A stretch of DNA of 64,000 bases from Clostridium fermenticellae (lineage in GTDB: Bacteria; Bacillota; Clostridia; Clostridiales; Clostridiaceae), in assembly GCF_003600355.1 (NCBI RefSeq), contig NZ_CP032416.1:826183-890182 (forward strand), in the 5' to 3' direction. The position numbers and the translations under genes were made by a program. Positions 54,573-63,246 of the stretch are shown here, one piece after another. Every line of letters starts with the position of its first letter. Position 1 is the first letter of the stretch. Below the pieces are notes generated by a model. It was not told where the DNA came from and did no database searches. It was given only the letters and a program-made list of their open reading frames with translations.

Positions 54573-56354
54573 ATGGCTGATCAAATTAGTTTATGTATGA
54601 TTGTCAAAAATGAGGAGAAAGATCTTCCAAGGTGTCTTGAAAGTATTAAAAATTTGGTTGATGAAATTATAATAGTAGATACAGGATCAACTGACAGTAC
54701 GATTGATATAGCAAAGAATTACGGTGCAAAAGTATATTATTTTAAATGGTGTGATGATTTTAGCAGAGCTAGAAATGAATCATTGAAATATGCAACTAAA
54801 GATTGGATACTAATTATGGATGCAGATGATGAATTTGCGCAAGATGATAAGCAAAAATTTAATGAGTTAAAGGATAAGCTTGATGTAAGCAAGACGTATT
54901 TTTTTGAAACAGTATGCTATTTCGGAATGGCTAAAGGGAATAATATAAGTATAAATTTAAATCCTAGATTATTTAAAAACAACTATGGATACAGTTATAA
55001 AGGTGTTATACACAATCAATTGATAAATTCTGATCATCCGATAAATGGTATATGTGAGTCTATAAGAATATATCATTATGGTTATTTAGACAATGAGATT
55101 TTAAATAAAAAGAAAAACGAGAGAAATATTAAAATTCTTAAAAAGGAAATAGAAAAAGATCCTCAAAATAAGTTTAATTATTTTAATATAGGAACAGAAT
55201 ATTCATCAATCAATGATGAGAAAAAAGCTTTAGAAAATTATTATAAGGCATATGATAAATTTAATCCATCAACTGGTTTTGCACCAAAACTTATAGAAAA
55301 AATAGTGATTTCGAATTACAATCTAAAACGTTTTGATACATCAATAGAATTTATTGAAACAGGAATAAAGTATTATCCTGAATTTACGGATTTATACTAT
55401 TTAAAGGGATTAGTACTTGAAATGCAGCATAAACCAACTATGGCAATAGAAGTGTTTGAAAAATGCTTGAAATTGGGGGAAGCTCCATTTATGCTGAAAT
55501 GTATGTATGGAACTGGAACTTTTAAAGCTTCGTATGAACTTTCCAAAATATATCTGTATTTAAAAGATTATGATATGGCATATAAATACTCTGTTGATAC
55601 TTTAAGATTTAAATCCGATTATCTTGTACCATTATATAATATAACTCATATATTGAAGAAAAAAAATACACCCATAGATAAATTTAAGCAGATTATAGAA
55701 AATTTTTTTCATGATATCAAAAATCAATATCAGATTATTGCAGACTTATTTTATATGGAGGGATATTATGATATTGCACTAGAATATATAGACAGATATT
55801 CTAGTGAGAACACTCCCGAGGATTTGGCTTTTTTTAAGATTAAATGTTTAATAAGATCTAAAAAATTTGAGGAGTGTATTAAGTATACAGAAGGAGTATC
55901 AGAAGAAAATTTATATTACTTTCAAATTTCTATGTATAGAATTATATGTTTTTTAGTTTTGGGTAAATATGATTTTGCCCATGGAACGATAAGACAATTT
56001 TATCTTGAAAGAAATGATCATAACAAAAAAATTATTAATGTCTACAATGAATTGATAAGTATATTTGAAGGAAAGGAAACATCTATTTTGTCAGAGGATG
56101 AAAATGAAAAAGAATATACCTCAGCTATATTTGAAGTATTTGAAATACTTTTAGCTAACATGGAATTTGATAAATTTGAAAAGTCACTTGAGTTGTTGAA
56201 CTTAATAAGTGATAAATCAGTGCTCCTTCAACTTGGCAAATTGTATTATAAATATGGCTATAGAGATATGGCAAAAAAAGAGATATTGAGATCCATAAAA
56301 ATGTTTGACTTAATTGACAGTGAAAGTCTAGATATATTAAAATCATGTATTTAA
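54573..56354 (+). CDS. GT2 glycosyltransferase with TPR-like tail (second of pair)
   Basis: This is a 593-residue tandem paralogue of the previous gene. It has SLCMIVKNEEKDLPRCLESI, VDEIIIVDTGSTDSTIDIA and IMDADDEF at the same positions, then helical repeats (FNYFNIGTEYSSINDEKKAL, TDLYYLKGLVLEMQHKP). Divergence grows toward the C-terminus, suggesting shared donor chemistry but different acceptors. The ATG at 54573 follows GGAGGAGA. A small repeat element starts 6 nt after the stop. Confidence 0.9.
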   Translation: MADQISLCMIVKNEEKDLPRCLESIKNLVDEIIIVDTGSTDSTIDIAKNYGAKVYYFKWCDDFSRARNESLKYATKDWILIMDADDEFAQDDKQKFNELKDKLDVSKTYFFETVCYFGMAKGNNISINLNPRLFKNNYGYSYKGVIHNQLINSDHPINGICESIRIYHYGYLDNEILNKKKNERNIKILKKEIEKDPQNKFNYFNIGTEYSSINDEKKALENYYKAYDKFNPSTGFAPKLIEKIVISNYNLKRFDTSIEFIETGIKYYPEFTDLYYLKGLVLEMQHKPTMAIEVFEKCLKLGEAPFMLKCMYGTGTFKASYELSKIYLYLKDYDMAYKYSVDTLRFKSDYLVPLYNITHILKKKNTPIDKFKQIIENFFHDIKNQYQIIADLFYMEGYYDIALEYIDRYSSENTPEDLAFFKIKCLIRSKKFEECIKYTEGVSEENLYYFQISMYRIICFLVLGKYDFAHGTIRQFYLERNDHNKKIINVYNELISIFEGKETSILSEDENEKEYTSAIFEVFEILLANMEFDKFEKSLELLNLISDKSVLLQLGKLYYKYGYRDMAKKEILRSIKMFDLIDSESLDILKSCI

Positions 56355-56360
56355 ATTAAA

Positions 56361-56465
56361 ATGGGGTTTGTGGATGAAAGTTTAACTTATGCTCCGGCCG
56401 GGATTTCCAAAATACGTCACATAAAAAATTTCTAATAAGTGTAAGCTTGCAATTACAAACCCCAT
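56361..56465. repeat. Small-family element G (105 bp)
   Basis: The ends are ATGGGGTTTGTGGATGAAAG (56361-56380) and GCAATTACAAACCCCAT (to 56465). The outer G·C pairs differ from the TATAGGG of other copies but are changed at both ends together. Interior AACTTATGCTCCGGCCGGGA and following bases match elements A and D. Confidence 0.8.
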
Positions 56466-56529
56466 GAGCGTAAAGTTAAGCCAAAATTTAGCACCAGGTA
56501 ATTAAATTTATAGTTATAAAATAAATAAA

Positions 56530-56575
56530 AAAGGTCACTCCTAAAAGTAATAAAAAAAAACAAGGAGTGATCTTT
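56530..56575 (+). promoter_or_regulatory. Hairpin covering the ribosome site of the transposase stub
   Basis: AAAGGTCACTCCT (56530-56542) pairs with AGGAGTGATCTTT (56563-56575) with one mismatch. The right arm contains the AGGAG ribosome site and ends at the ATG. Such sequestering hairpins limit transposase translation in several insertion sequences; here it could equally be an IS end. Confidence 0.6.
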
Positions 56576-56821
56576 ATGAAAAACAATATAGTAGGTAGTA
56601 TGCACAAATTAGAAAAAATTATTAATGATATTTCAAAGAAAACTATAAATAAAATAGCAGTAGATACTAAATTCACTAAAAGGTTTAGTAAATTAGATGG
56701 ATTCACATTTTTTAAGGCATTTACATTCGGGATATACAGCCTTCCGGCCCCATCATTAAGAACTATATCAGATTTTTGTGAGGACAAAACTTTTAACGCG
56801 AAGATTTATAATACTTTATAA
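56576..56821 (+). pseudogene. N-terminal fragment of an IS4-like transposase
   Basis: This 81-residue product reads KLEKIINDISKKTINKIAVD and TKFTKRFSKLDGFTFFKAFT, then SLPAPSLRTISDFCEDKTFN, resembling the N-terminal domain of IS4-type DDE transposases. It stops after KIYNTL with none of the catalytic DDE domain, and the next gene begins 60 bp later. A good AGGAGTGATC ribosome site remains. It is most likely a decayed insertion sequence; whether the short peptide is still made is unknown. Confidence 0.65.
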
Positions 56822-56881
56822 ATATGATCTTGTTATTGTATAATAAAATTTGAATGAATTTTTGTTTTAGGAGATGAACGG

Positions 56882-59242
56882 ATGAAAAAAGTTGAGCTAC
56901 TGGCACCTGCAGGAAGTTTGGAAAGTTTATATGCGGCAGTTCAGTCTGGAGCTAATGCTGTTTATATCGGCGGTGATAGATTTTCTGCAAGAGCTTATGC
57001 ATCAAATTTTGATAATAATAGTATTAAAAAAGCAGTCAATTACTGTCATTTGTATGGTGTTAAAGTGTACGTGACAGTAAATATACTGCTAAAATATAAT
57101 GAAATGAAAGAGGCATTAAAATATGCCGGATTTTTATACAACTCTGGTGTTGATGCTTTAATTGTTCAAGATATGGGGTTTGCAGCCTGTATAAAAGAGC
57201 TTATTCCAGGGTTCGAACTTCATGCATCAACTCAGATGACAGTTCATAATGCAGAAGGTGCAAGGTTTTTAAATTCTCTAGGGTTTAAAAGAATTGTACT
57301 TTCAAGGGAGCTTTCATTAAAAGAAATAAAATATATATCAAAAGATATGGGTATAGAAACGGAAATGTTTATACATGGAGCTCTTTGTATATGTTACTCA
57401 GGTCAGTGCCTTATGAGTAGTCTTATAGGTGGAAGAAGTGGCAATAGAGGCAGATGTGCCCAGCCATGTCGGCTTCCATATACAATAATAAATAAGGAAA
57501 ATGAATCTAAATGTAAGGGATATTTATTAAGTCCTAAGGATATGTGTACTATTGAAAATATTAGAGATATTATAGAAAGCGGTACTAGATCCTTGAAAAT
57601 AGAAGGAAGAATGAAGCGGCCGGAATATGTGGCAGGCGTTGTCTCAGCCTATAGGAAGGCAATAGATATTGCCATTGCTTCAAAGAAGTATGAGGATTTA
57701 AGCAATGAAAAAAAGCATTTACTTCAGTTATTTAATAGAGAAGGTTTTTCAAAGGCTTATTTATATGGAAATGTGGGAAAAGATATGATGGCATATTCAT
57801 TCCCTAAAAATACTGGAGTTTTAATTGGGAAAGTGAATAAAGACTTGAGTGTAATACTTAAGGAAGATATATCTATAAAAGATGGAATTAGATATGGAAA
57901 TTCTGGACTGACAGTTTCTAAGATAATTAAAAATAATGAAGAAGTTGAAAAAGCGAAGAAGGGTAATAAAGTTATTTTAAAACCATCTAATTTTAAAAGA
58001 GGTGACGATCTTTATAAAACTTCTGATTTTAACTTTCTTAAGGAGCTGCAGGGCAAATACAATAATAATTTTAATAGAAAAATAAACCTTGATGTAAAGG
58101 TGAATTTTAAATTGAATGAACCTATAAGGTTAAGTGCTTATTACAATAATGTAAACTACTCAATTGAAGGAGCAATAGTCGAAAAGGCAATAAAAAAACC
58201 TGTTATGAAGGAAGATATTATAATACATTTAAGTAAAAGTGGTGATACGCCATTTAAATTTTCAAATATAATATTTGAAGCCTATGAGAATGGATTTTTA
58301 CCAATATCCAAGATAAATGAAGTCAGGAGAGAATTTATAGAGAAACTTGAAAATAAGTCTACAGAAGTTTTAGAAAAAGCAGACATAAATTTAAAGTATA
58401 TGTCCAAAATTTTTAAAGATGAAAAAAAATCTCATCTATTACCTGAATATATGATATGCGTAAATACTGAGGAACAATTAAGAGCAGTTAAAGACAGTGG
58501 ATTTAAAGATATAATAATTGATATGTTTTATAGGTCAAGTGATAATTTTGAGGATTTAATAGGCAAAAACAGTGATTTCAATCTTTGGATTAAGGTACCT
58601 AATATAGTAAGAAATGAATTTGACAGTGTATGTAAAAAAATAAATGAATTTTTGCCTTATATAAAAGGTATAGTTACGGCTAATCTAGGTATAATTAATG
58701 TATTTAAAGATAAAATACATATAGTTTCAGATTACAAACTAAATGTTTTTAATGAATTTTCCCTTAAGAAATATAATGAATTTATAGATTCGATCTGCTT
58801 AAGCGTAGAATTAAATAAAATTGAAATTGAGAGAACAATTAAAGGACTAAATAAAAATGTTCAAGTTCTTACTTATGGTAAAATAGAAAGTATGGTGTCG
58901 GAATATTGTCCTATAGGTAGTATTTTTGGTGGAAGGAATAGGAAAAGTGATTGCTCTTGTAAGTGTAATGAAGGAATTTTTTATCTAAAGGATAAAATTG
59001 GGGCAGAATTTTTGGTTAAAACTGATAAATACTGTAGAAGCCATATATTTAATAATGTTCCACTCAATATATTAGATAGAACTACGGAACTTAAAAGTAT
59101 GGAAGTAAAAAGTTTTAGAATAGATTTTATAGATGAAAATTATGACGAAGCAGTTAAAGTTTTGGGTACTTTAAATAATGAAAAGAAAGAGTGTAATTTT
59201 GTAGAATTTACAAGAGGACATTATAAAAGAGGGGTTGAGTAG
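56882..59242 (+). CDS. U32-family peptidase / RlhA-like protein
   Basis: This 786-residue protein has an N-terminal U32 domain: KVELLAPAGSLESLYAAVQS, GANAVYIGGDRFSARAYASN, ELHASTQMTVHN, and the Cys-rich GALCICYSGQCLMSS with GRCAQPCRLPY, which in relatives binds iron-sulfur. A DUF3656-type C-terminal part follows. Although named peptidases, several relatives (RlhA, TrhP) modify rRNA or tRNA by hydroxylation; which applies here is open. It is followed 3 bp later by mutS2, so co-transcription is likely. Confidence 0.9.
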   Translation: MKKVELLAPAGSLESLYAAVQSGANAVYIGGDRFSARAYASNFDNNSIKKAVNYCHLYGVKVYVTVNILLKYNEMKEALKYAGFLYNSGVDALIVQDMGFAACIKELIPGFELHASTQMTVHNAEGARFLNSLGFKRIVLSRELSLKEIKYISKDMGIETEMFIHGALCICYSGQCLMSSLIGGRSGNRGRCAQPCRLPYTIINKENESKCKGYLLSPKDMCTIENIRDIIESGTRSLKIEGRMKRPEYVAGVVSAYRKAIDIAIASKKYEDLSNEKKHLLQLFNREGFSKAYLYGNVGKDMMAYSFPKNTGVLIGKVNKDLSVILKEDISIKDGIRYGNSGLTVSKIIKNNEEVEKAKKGNKVILKPSNFKRGDDLYKTSDFNFLKELQGKYNNNFNRKINLDVKVNFKLNEPIRLSAYYNNVNYSIEGAIVEKAIKKPVMKEDIIIHLSKSGDTPFKFSNIIFEAYENGFLPISKINEVRREFIEKLENKSTEVLEKADINLKYMSKIFKDEKKSHLLPEYMICVNTEEQLRAVKDSGFKDIIIDMFYRSSDNFEDLIGKNSDFNLWIKVPNIVRNEFDSVCKKINEFLPYIKGIVTANLGIINVFKDKIHIVSDYKLNVFNEFSLKKYNEFIDSICLSVELNKIEIERTIKGLNKNVQVLTYGKIESMVSEYCPIGSIFGGRNRKSDCSCKCNEGIFYLKDKIGAEFLVKTDKYCRSHIFNNVPLNILDRTTELKSMEVKSFRIDFIDENYDEAVKVLGTLNNEKKECNFVEFTRGHYKRGVE

Positions 59243-59245
59243 GTT

Positions 59246-61618
59246 ATGAATGAAAAGGCCTTAAAAGTCTTAGAGTTTAATAAAATAAAAGAGATCTTAA
59301 AACGATATACAAACACTCAGGCAGCAAAAGATTTAATAGATGATTTAAAACCTTATGATAATAGTTATGAAGTAAAAGAACATATTGAGGAAACTTCAGA
59401 GGCCTTCAAATTGCTTGTTACAAAAGGAAGTGCACCTTTTGACGGTATATATGATATAAGAGACGGTATAAAAATGGCCGAGAAAGGATCTTCGCTCATT
59501 CCAATTCAGCTTTTGAGGATCGCTAATATGTTAAGGTGCGCAAGAAGGTTTAAGGAATATGTTAAGCACAAAGAAGGGGAAGAGTCATTTAGAGTGATAG
59601 AGGATATATGTGAGGGGATTGTTCCTCTTAAAAACATAGAGGATGAGATATTCAATGCTATAGAAAGTGAAGAGGAAATTTCAGATAGTGCAAGTCAGAC
59701 TCTTTATTCTATAAGAAAATCACTAAAAGATAAAAACTCATCTGTAAGAGATAAGGTGAATTCACTTGTGAGGATGTATTCTGAGTATCTTCAAGATAAT
59801 CTTTATACAATTAGAGGCGACAGATATGTACTTCCGGTAAAGTCTGAATATAAGAATATGGTGTCCGGACTTGTGCATGACCAGAGTTCAACCGGATCTA
59901 CTCTTTATATAGAACCTATGAATTTAGTCAATTTAAATAATGAAATAAAGGAACTTATGTTAAAAGAAAAATCCGAGATTAATAGAATACTTGCAATGCT
60001 TTCGTCTCACATATATGACAATATAATTGCTGTACGGAATAATTCTAGAATTGTATGGGAACTTGATTTTATATTTGCTAAGGCCAAGTTTGCGAGTGAG
60101 TTTAATTGCACAGCACCTAATGTTAATGATGATGGATTTATAGATATAATACAGGCAAAGCATCCTCTGATAGATAGAAAAGTAATTGTTCCACTTGATA
60201 TATGTGTTGGCAAAAATTTTACTTCACTAATAATAACAGGACCGAATACAGGAGGTAAAACTGTAACATTAAAGACAGTTGGGTTACTTCATATAATGGG
60301 ATTAAGCGGACTTATGATACCAGCCAAAGAAAATTCAACCATAAGCTTTTTTAAGGAAGTTTTTGCTGATATTGGAGATGAACAGAGTATAGAACAAAAC
60401 TTGTCTACTTTTTCATCCCATATGAAAAATATAGTAAATATAATTAATGAAGCGGATAAAAGTTCATTAGTATTATTTGATGAACTTGGTGCAGGTACAG
60501 ATCCAACAGAAGGTGCGGCACTTGCTATATCAATTCTAGAAAATTTGAAGAATAGAAATTCAAAAATAATTGCAACTACCCATTACAGTGAATTAAAAGC
60601 ATATGCATTAAGAACAGAGTCAGTTGAAAATGCATCAGTTGAATTTGATGTTGAGACTTTAAGACCAACATATAGGCTTTTGATTGGAATTCCTGGAAAA
60701 TCCAATGCATTTGAAATATCTAAAAGACTTGGACTCCCAAATTATATAATAGATATGGCTAAAGAAACGATAACGAATGAAAGTCTTGAGTTTGAAGATT
60801 TGATACAAAATCTTCAAAACAAGAGTATAAAAGCCGAAAATGATGCTAGAGAATCTGAAATTTTAAAAATGGAAGCAGCTAAGATAAAGGATAAATATGA
60901 ACAAAGGCTTACAGCATTTGACCACAGCAAAGAAAAGGCATTTATAGAAGCACAGAGAAAGGCTAAAAATATTGTGAGGGAAGCAAAAGAAGAGGCTGAC
61001 AAAATTTTAAAGGATATGAGAGAGCTTGAAAGAATGGGATATACGTCTGATGCAAGACAAAAGCTTGAGGAAAATAGAAAGAAATTATCAAACAGACTTG
61101 ACAGACTTGAAGAAAAAGCAAAAATAGTAAGAAAAGATGATGGTGAACGTTTAGAGGATGTACAAGAGGGTGATGAAGTATTTGCGGTGTCTTTAAATCA
61201 GAATGTAGTGGTACTTTCTAGGCCTGATCATAAAAAAATGGTTCAAGTTCAAGCAGGAATTATGAAAATAGACTTGAATTTAAATGACTTAAGGGTGGTT
61301 AAGTCAAAGAAAAACAGTGAAAATACACAAAAAAGGTCTCAAAAAAAGGTTAAACTTAATCTTAAGACAGTTGCTTCATCTATAGACTTAAGGGGAATGG
61401 ATTCTATTGAGGCTACATATAATACTGATAAATATCTTGATGAAGCATATCTTGCAGGGTATGAAAAAGTTACTATAATTCATGGAAAAGGAACTGGGGT
61501 TTTAAGAAATGCAATAATGGAAATGTTAAAATCTCATTCACACGTTAAAAATTATAGATTAGGAGAGTATGGCGAAGGTGGAACAGGAGTAACTATTGTA
61601 GAACTTAAAAATCATTAG
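59246..61618 (+). CDS. mutS2: Endonuclease MutS2
   Basis: This 790-residue MutS family protein has the core/clamp region, Walker A GPNTGGKT at 332-339, LVLFDELGAGTDPTEGAALA (Walker B), a long coiled coil and a C-terminal Smr nuclease domain (SIDLRGMDSIEA, VTIIHGKGTGVLRNAI). In Firmicutes MutS2 rescues collided ribosomes and/or limits recombination. It starts 3 bp after the U32 gene, and the DUF523 gene follows 21 bp after its stop. Confidence 0.97.
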   Translation: MNEKALKVLEFNKIKEILKRYTNTQAAKDLIDDLKPYDNSYEVKEHIEETSEAFKLLVTKGSAPFDGIYDIRDGIKMAEKGSSLIPIQLLRIANMLRCARRFKEYVKHKEGEESFRVIEDICEGIVPLKNIEDEIFNAIESEEEISDSASQTLYSIRKSLKDKNSSVRDKVNSLVRMYSEYLQDNLYTIRGDRYVLPVKSEYKNMVSGLVHDQSSTGSTLYIEPMNLVNLNNEIKELMLKEKSEINRILAMLSSHIYDNIIAVRNNSRIVWELDFIFAKAKFASEFNCTAPNVNDDGFIDIIQAKHPLIDRKVIVPLDICVGKNFTSLIITGPNTGGKTVTLKTVGLLHIMGLSGLMIPAKENSTISFFKEVFADIGDEQSIEQNLSTFSSHMKNIVNIINEADKSSLVLFDELGAGTDPTEGAALAISILENLKNRNSKIIATTHYSELKAYALRTESVENASVEFDVETLRPTYRLLIGIPGKSNAFEISKRLGLPNYIIDMAKETITNESLEFEDLIQNLQNKSIKAENDARESEILKMEAAKIKDKYEQRLTAFDHSKEKAFIEAQRKAKNIVREAKEEADKILKDMRELERMGYTSDARQKLEENRKKLSNRLDRLEEKAKIVRKDDGERLEDVQEGDEVFAVSLNQNVVVLSRPDHKKMVQVQAGIMKIDLNLNDLRVVKSKKNSENTQKRSQKKVKLNLKTVASSIDLRGMDSIEATYNTDKYLDEAYLAGYEKVTIIHGKGTGVLRNAIMEMLKSHSHVKNYRLGEYGEGGTGVTIVELKNH

Positions 61619-61639
61619 TATAGATGGGAGATGTTTTTT

Positions 61640-62110
61640 ATGGTACTTGTAAGTGCATGTCTTTGTGGAATTAACTGTAAATATAATGGAAAAAATAATC
61701 TTGATACTGAAGTTATGAGGACTTTAGATAAAGAAAAGATAATCCCCATATGTCCGGAGCAGCTTGGTGGACTTACAACACCAAGACAACCTCACGAGAT
61801 TAAGAATGGTACGGGAAAAGATGTTTTAAAGGGGATGGCTAGGTTAATTAGTATAAATGGAGATAATTCTACTGATAAATTTATAAGAGGTGCATTTGAA
61901 ACCTATAACATATGTAAGAATTTTAATGTATCATTTGCTGTGCTTAAATCTAAAAGTCCTTCCTGTGGATGTGGAAAAATTTATGATGGAACATTTTCAA
62001 ATACATTAATAGATGGAAATGGAGTGACAGCGCAGCTTTTAATCGATAATAATATAAAAATTATAAATGAATGTGATTATAGGTTGAGATTTAATACAGA
62101 TAAACTATAA
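61640..62110 (+). CDS. DUF523 family protein
   Basis: This 156-residue protein shows DUF523 landmarks: VLVSACLCGINCKYNGKNNL, PICPEQLGGLTTPRQPHEI, and AVLKSKSPSCGCGKIYDGTF. The conserved Cys set (CLCGINC, CPE, CGCG) suggests metal or sulfur chemistry; the function is unknown. ATG 61640 is 9 nt after GGGAG, whereas the ATG at 61631 directly abuts it. It is likely co-transcribed with mutS2. Confidence 0.9.
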   Translation: MVLVSACLCGINCKYNGKNNLDTEVMRTLDKEKIIPICPEQLGGLTTPRQPHEIKNGTGKDVLKGMARLISINGDNSTDKFIRGAFETYNICKNFNVSFAVLKSKSPSCGCGKIYDGTFSNTLIDGNGVTAQLLIDNNIKIINECDYRLRFNTDKL

Positions 62111-62178
62111 TTAAATTATAGAACAAATTATTTAAACTAAAGTACTTTTGTGTATGTTTAGTTTGGGGAGGCTAAAAA

Positions 62179-63192
62179 ATGGATTATAAAGAGGTTTTAA
62201 AGAATGCACGCGAAAATTTAAATGGAAGCTGCAGGGTGTGTCGTGTATGTGATGGAAAAGCATGTGCAGGAGAAGTGCCTGGAATGGGTGGAAAAGGAAC
62301 AGGAGAAGCATTCTCAGAAAATGTTGAAGCTCTTGATTCCTATAAATTAAATATGAGAGTTATACATGATGCTAAAGATCCGGATACATCAGTAGAACTA
62401 TTTGGAAGAAAAATGGATGTACCTGTATTTGCTGCTCCAGTATCAGGAACAACCTTAAATATGGGTGGAAAGTTCTCAGAAGAAGAGTACATATCATGGG
62501 TAATAGGTGGATGCCTTGATGCAGGAGTATATCCTATGGTTGGTGATACTGCCGTTGAATCTTTTCTTATTACTAACCTTGAACAACTTAAAAAATTTGG
62601 TGGAGATGGCATAGCTATTATAAAACCATGGGAAAATGAAAATGTAATAAAAAAGATAAAGCTTGCAGAAGAATCTGGTGCATATGCTGTTGGAATGGAT
62701 ATAGATGCATGCGGACTTATAACACTGTCACTTCATGGAAAATCTGTTATGCCTAAAACAGTAGATCAGATAAAAGAAATAGTAGAGAGTACAAAACTTC
62801 CATTTATATTAAAGGGCATAATGACTGCTGACGAAGCAGAACTTGCTGTAAAAGCAGGTGTAAGTGCTATAGTTGTTTCAAATCATGGAGGAAGAGTACT
62901 TGACCAAACTCCTGGCGTTGCCGATGTTTTACCTGAAATTGCGGAAACTGTAAAAGGTAAGGTTACAATACTTGCAGATGGAGGAATTAGAACAGGTGTT
63001 GATGTTCTCAAAATTATAGCATTGGGTGCTGATGGAGTATTAATAGGCAGACCTTTTGTAGCAGCATCTTTTGGAGGACAAAGGGAAGGTGTAAAAACTT
63101 ATATAGATAATATAAAAAGCGATCTGAAATCTGCAATGGTTTTGACTGGATGTAAAAATATAAAAGAAATTACAGGAAGAGTCCTATATTAA
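62179..63192 (+). CDS. FMN-dependent alpha-hydroxy-acid oxidase-family protein
   Basis: This 337-residue TIM-barrel flavoprotein related to lactate/glycolate oxidases has APVSGTTLNMGG, PFILKGIMTADEAELAVKAG (Lys binding FMN), IVVSNHGGRVLDQTPG (catalytic His plus Arg), ILADGGIRTGVDVLKI and ALGADGVLIGRPF. The N-terminal CRVCRVCDGKACAGEVPGMG is Cys-rich and typical of clostridial members, which may couple to other electron carriers since oxygen is absent. The substrate is unknown. The ATG follows GGGGAGG. Confidence 0.9.
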   Translation: MDYKEVLKNARENLNGSCRVCRVCDGKACAGEVPGMGGKGTGEAFSENVEALDSYKLNMRVIHDAKDPDTSVELFGRKMDVPVFAAPVSGTTLNMGGKFSEEEYISWVIGGCLDAGVYPMVGDTAVESFLITNLEQLKKFGGDGIAIIKPWENENVIKKIKLAEESGAYAVGMDIDACGLITLSLHGKSVMPKTVDQIKEIVESTKLPFILKGIMTADEAELAVKAGVSAIVVSNHGGRVLDQTPGVADVLPEIAETVKGKVTILADGGIRTGVDVLKIIALGADGVLIGRPFVAASFGGQREGVKTYIDNIKSDLKSAMVLTGCKNIKEITGRVLY

Positions 63193-63200
63193 ATTAAAAA

Positions 63201-63246
63201 GTGTGGTAGAGATTGAAAAAAATAATCTTTACCACATCTTTTTTAT
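63201..63246. terminator. Bidirectional terminator
   Basis: GTGTGGTAGAGATT (63201-63214) pairs with AATCTTTACCACAT near 63224-63237, followed by a T-run. It separates the FMN enzyme from the convergent decarboxylase and overlaps its last codon. Confidence 0.85.
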
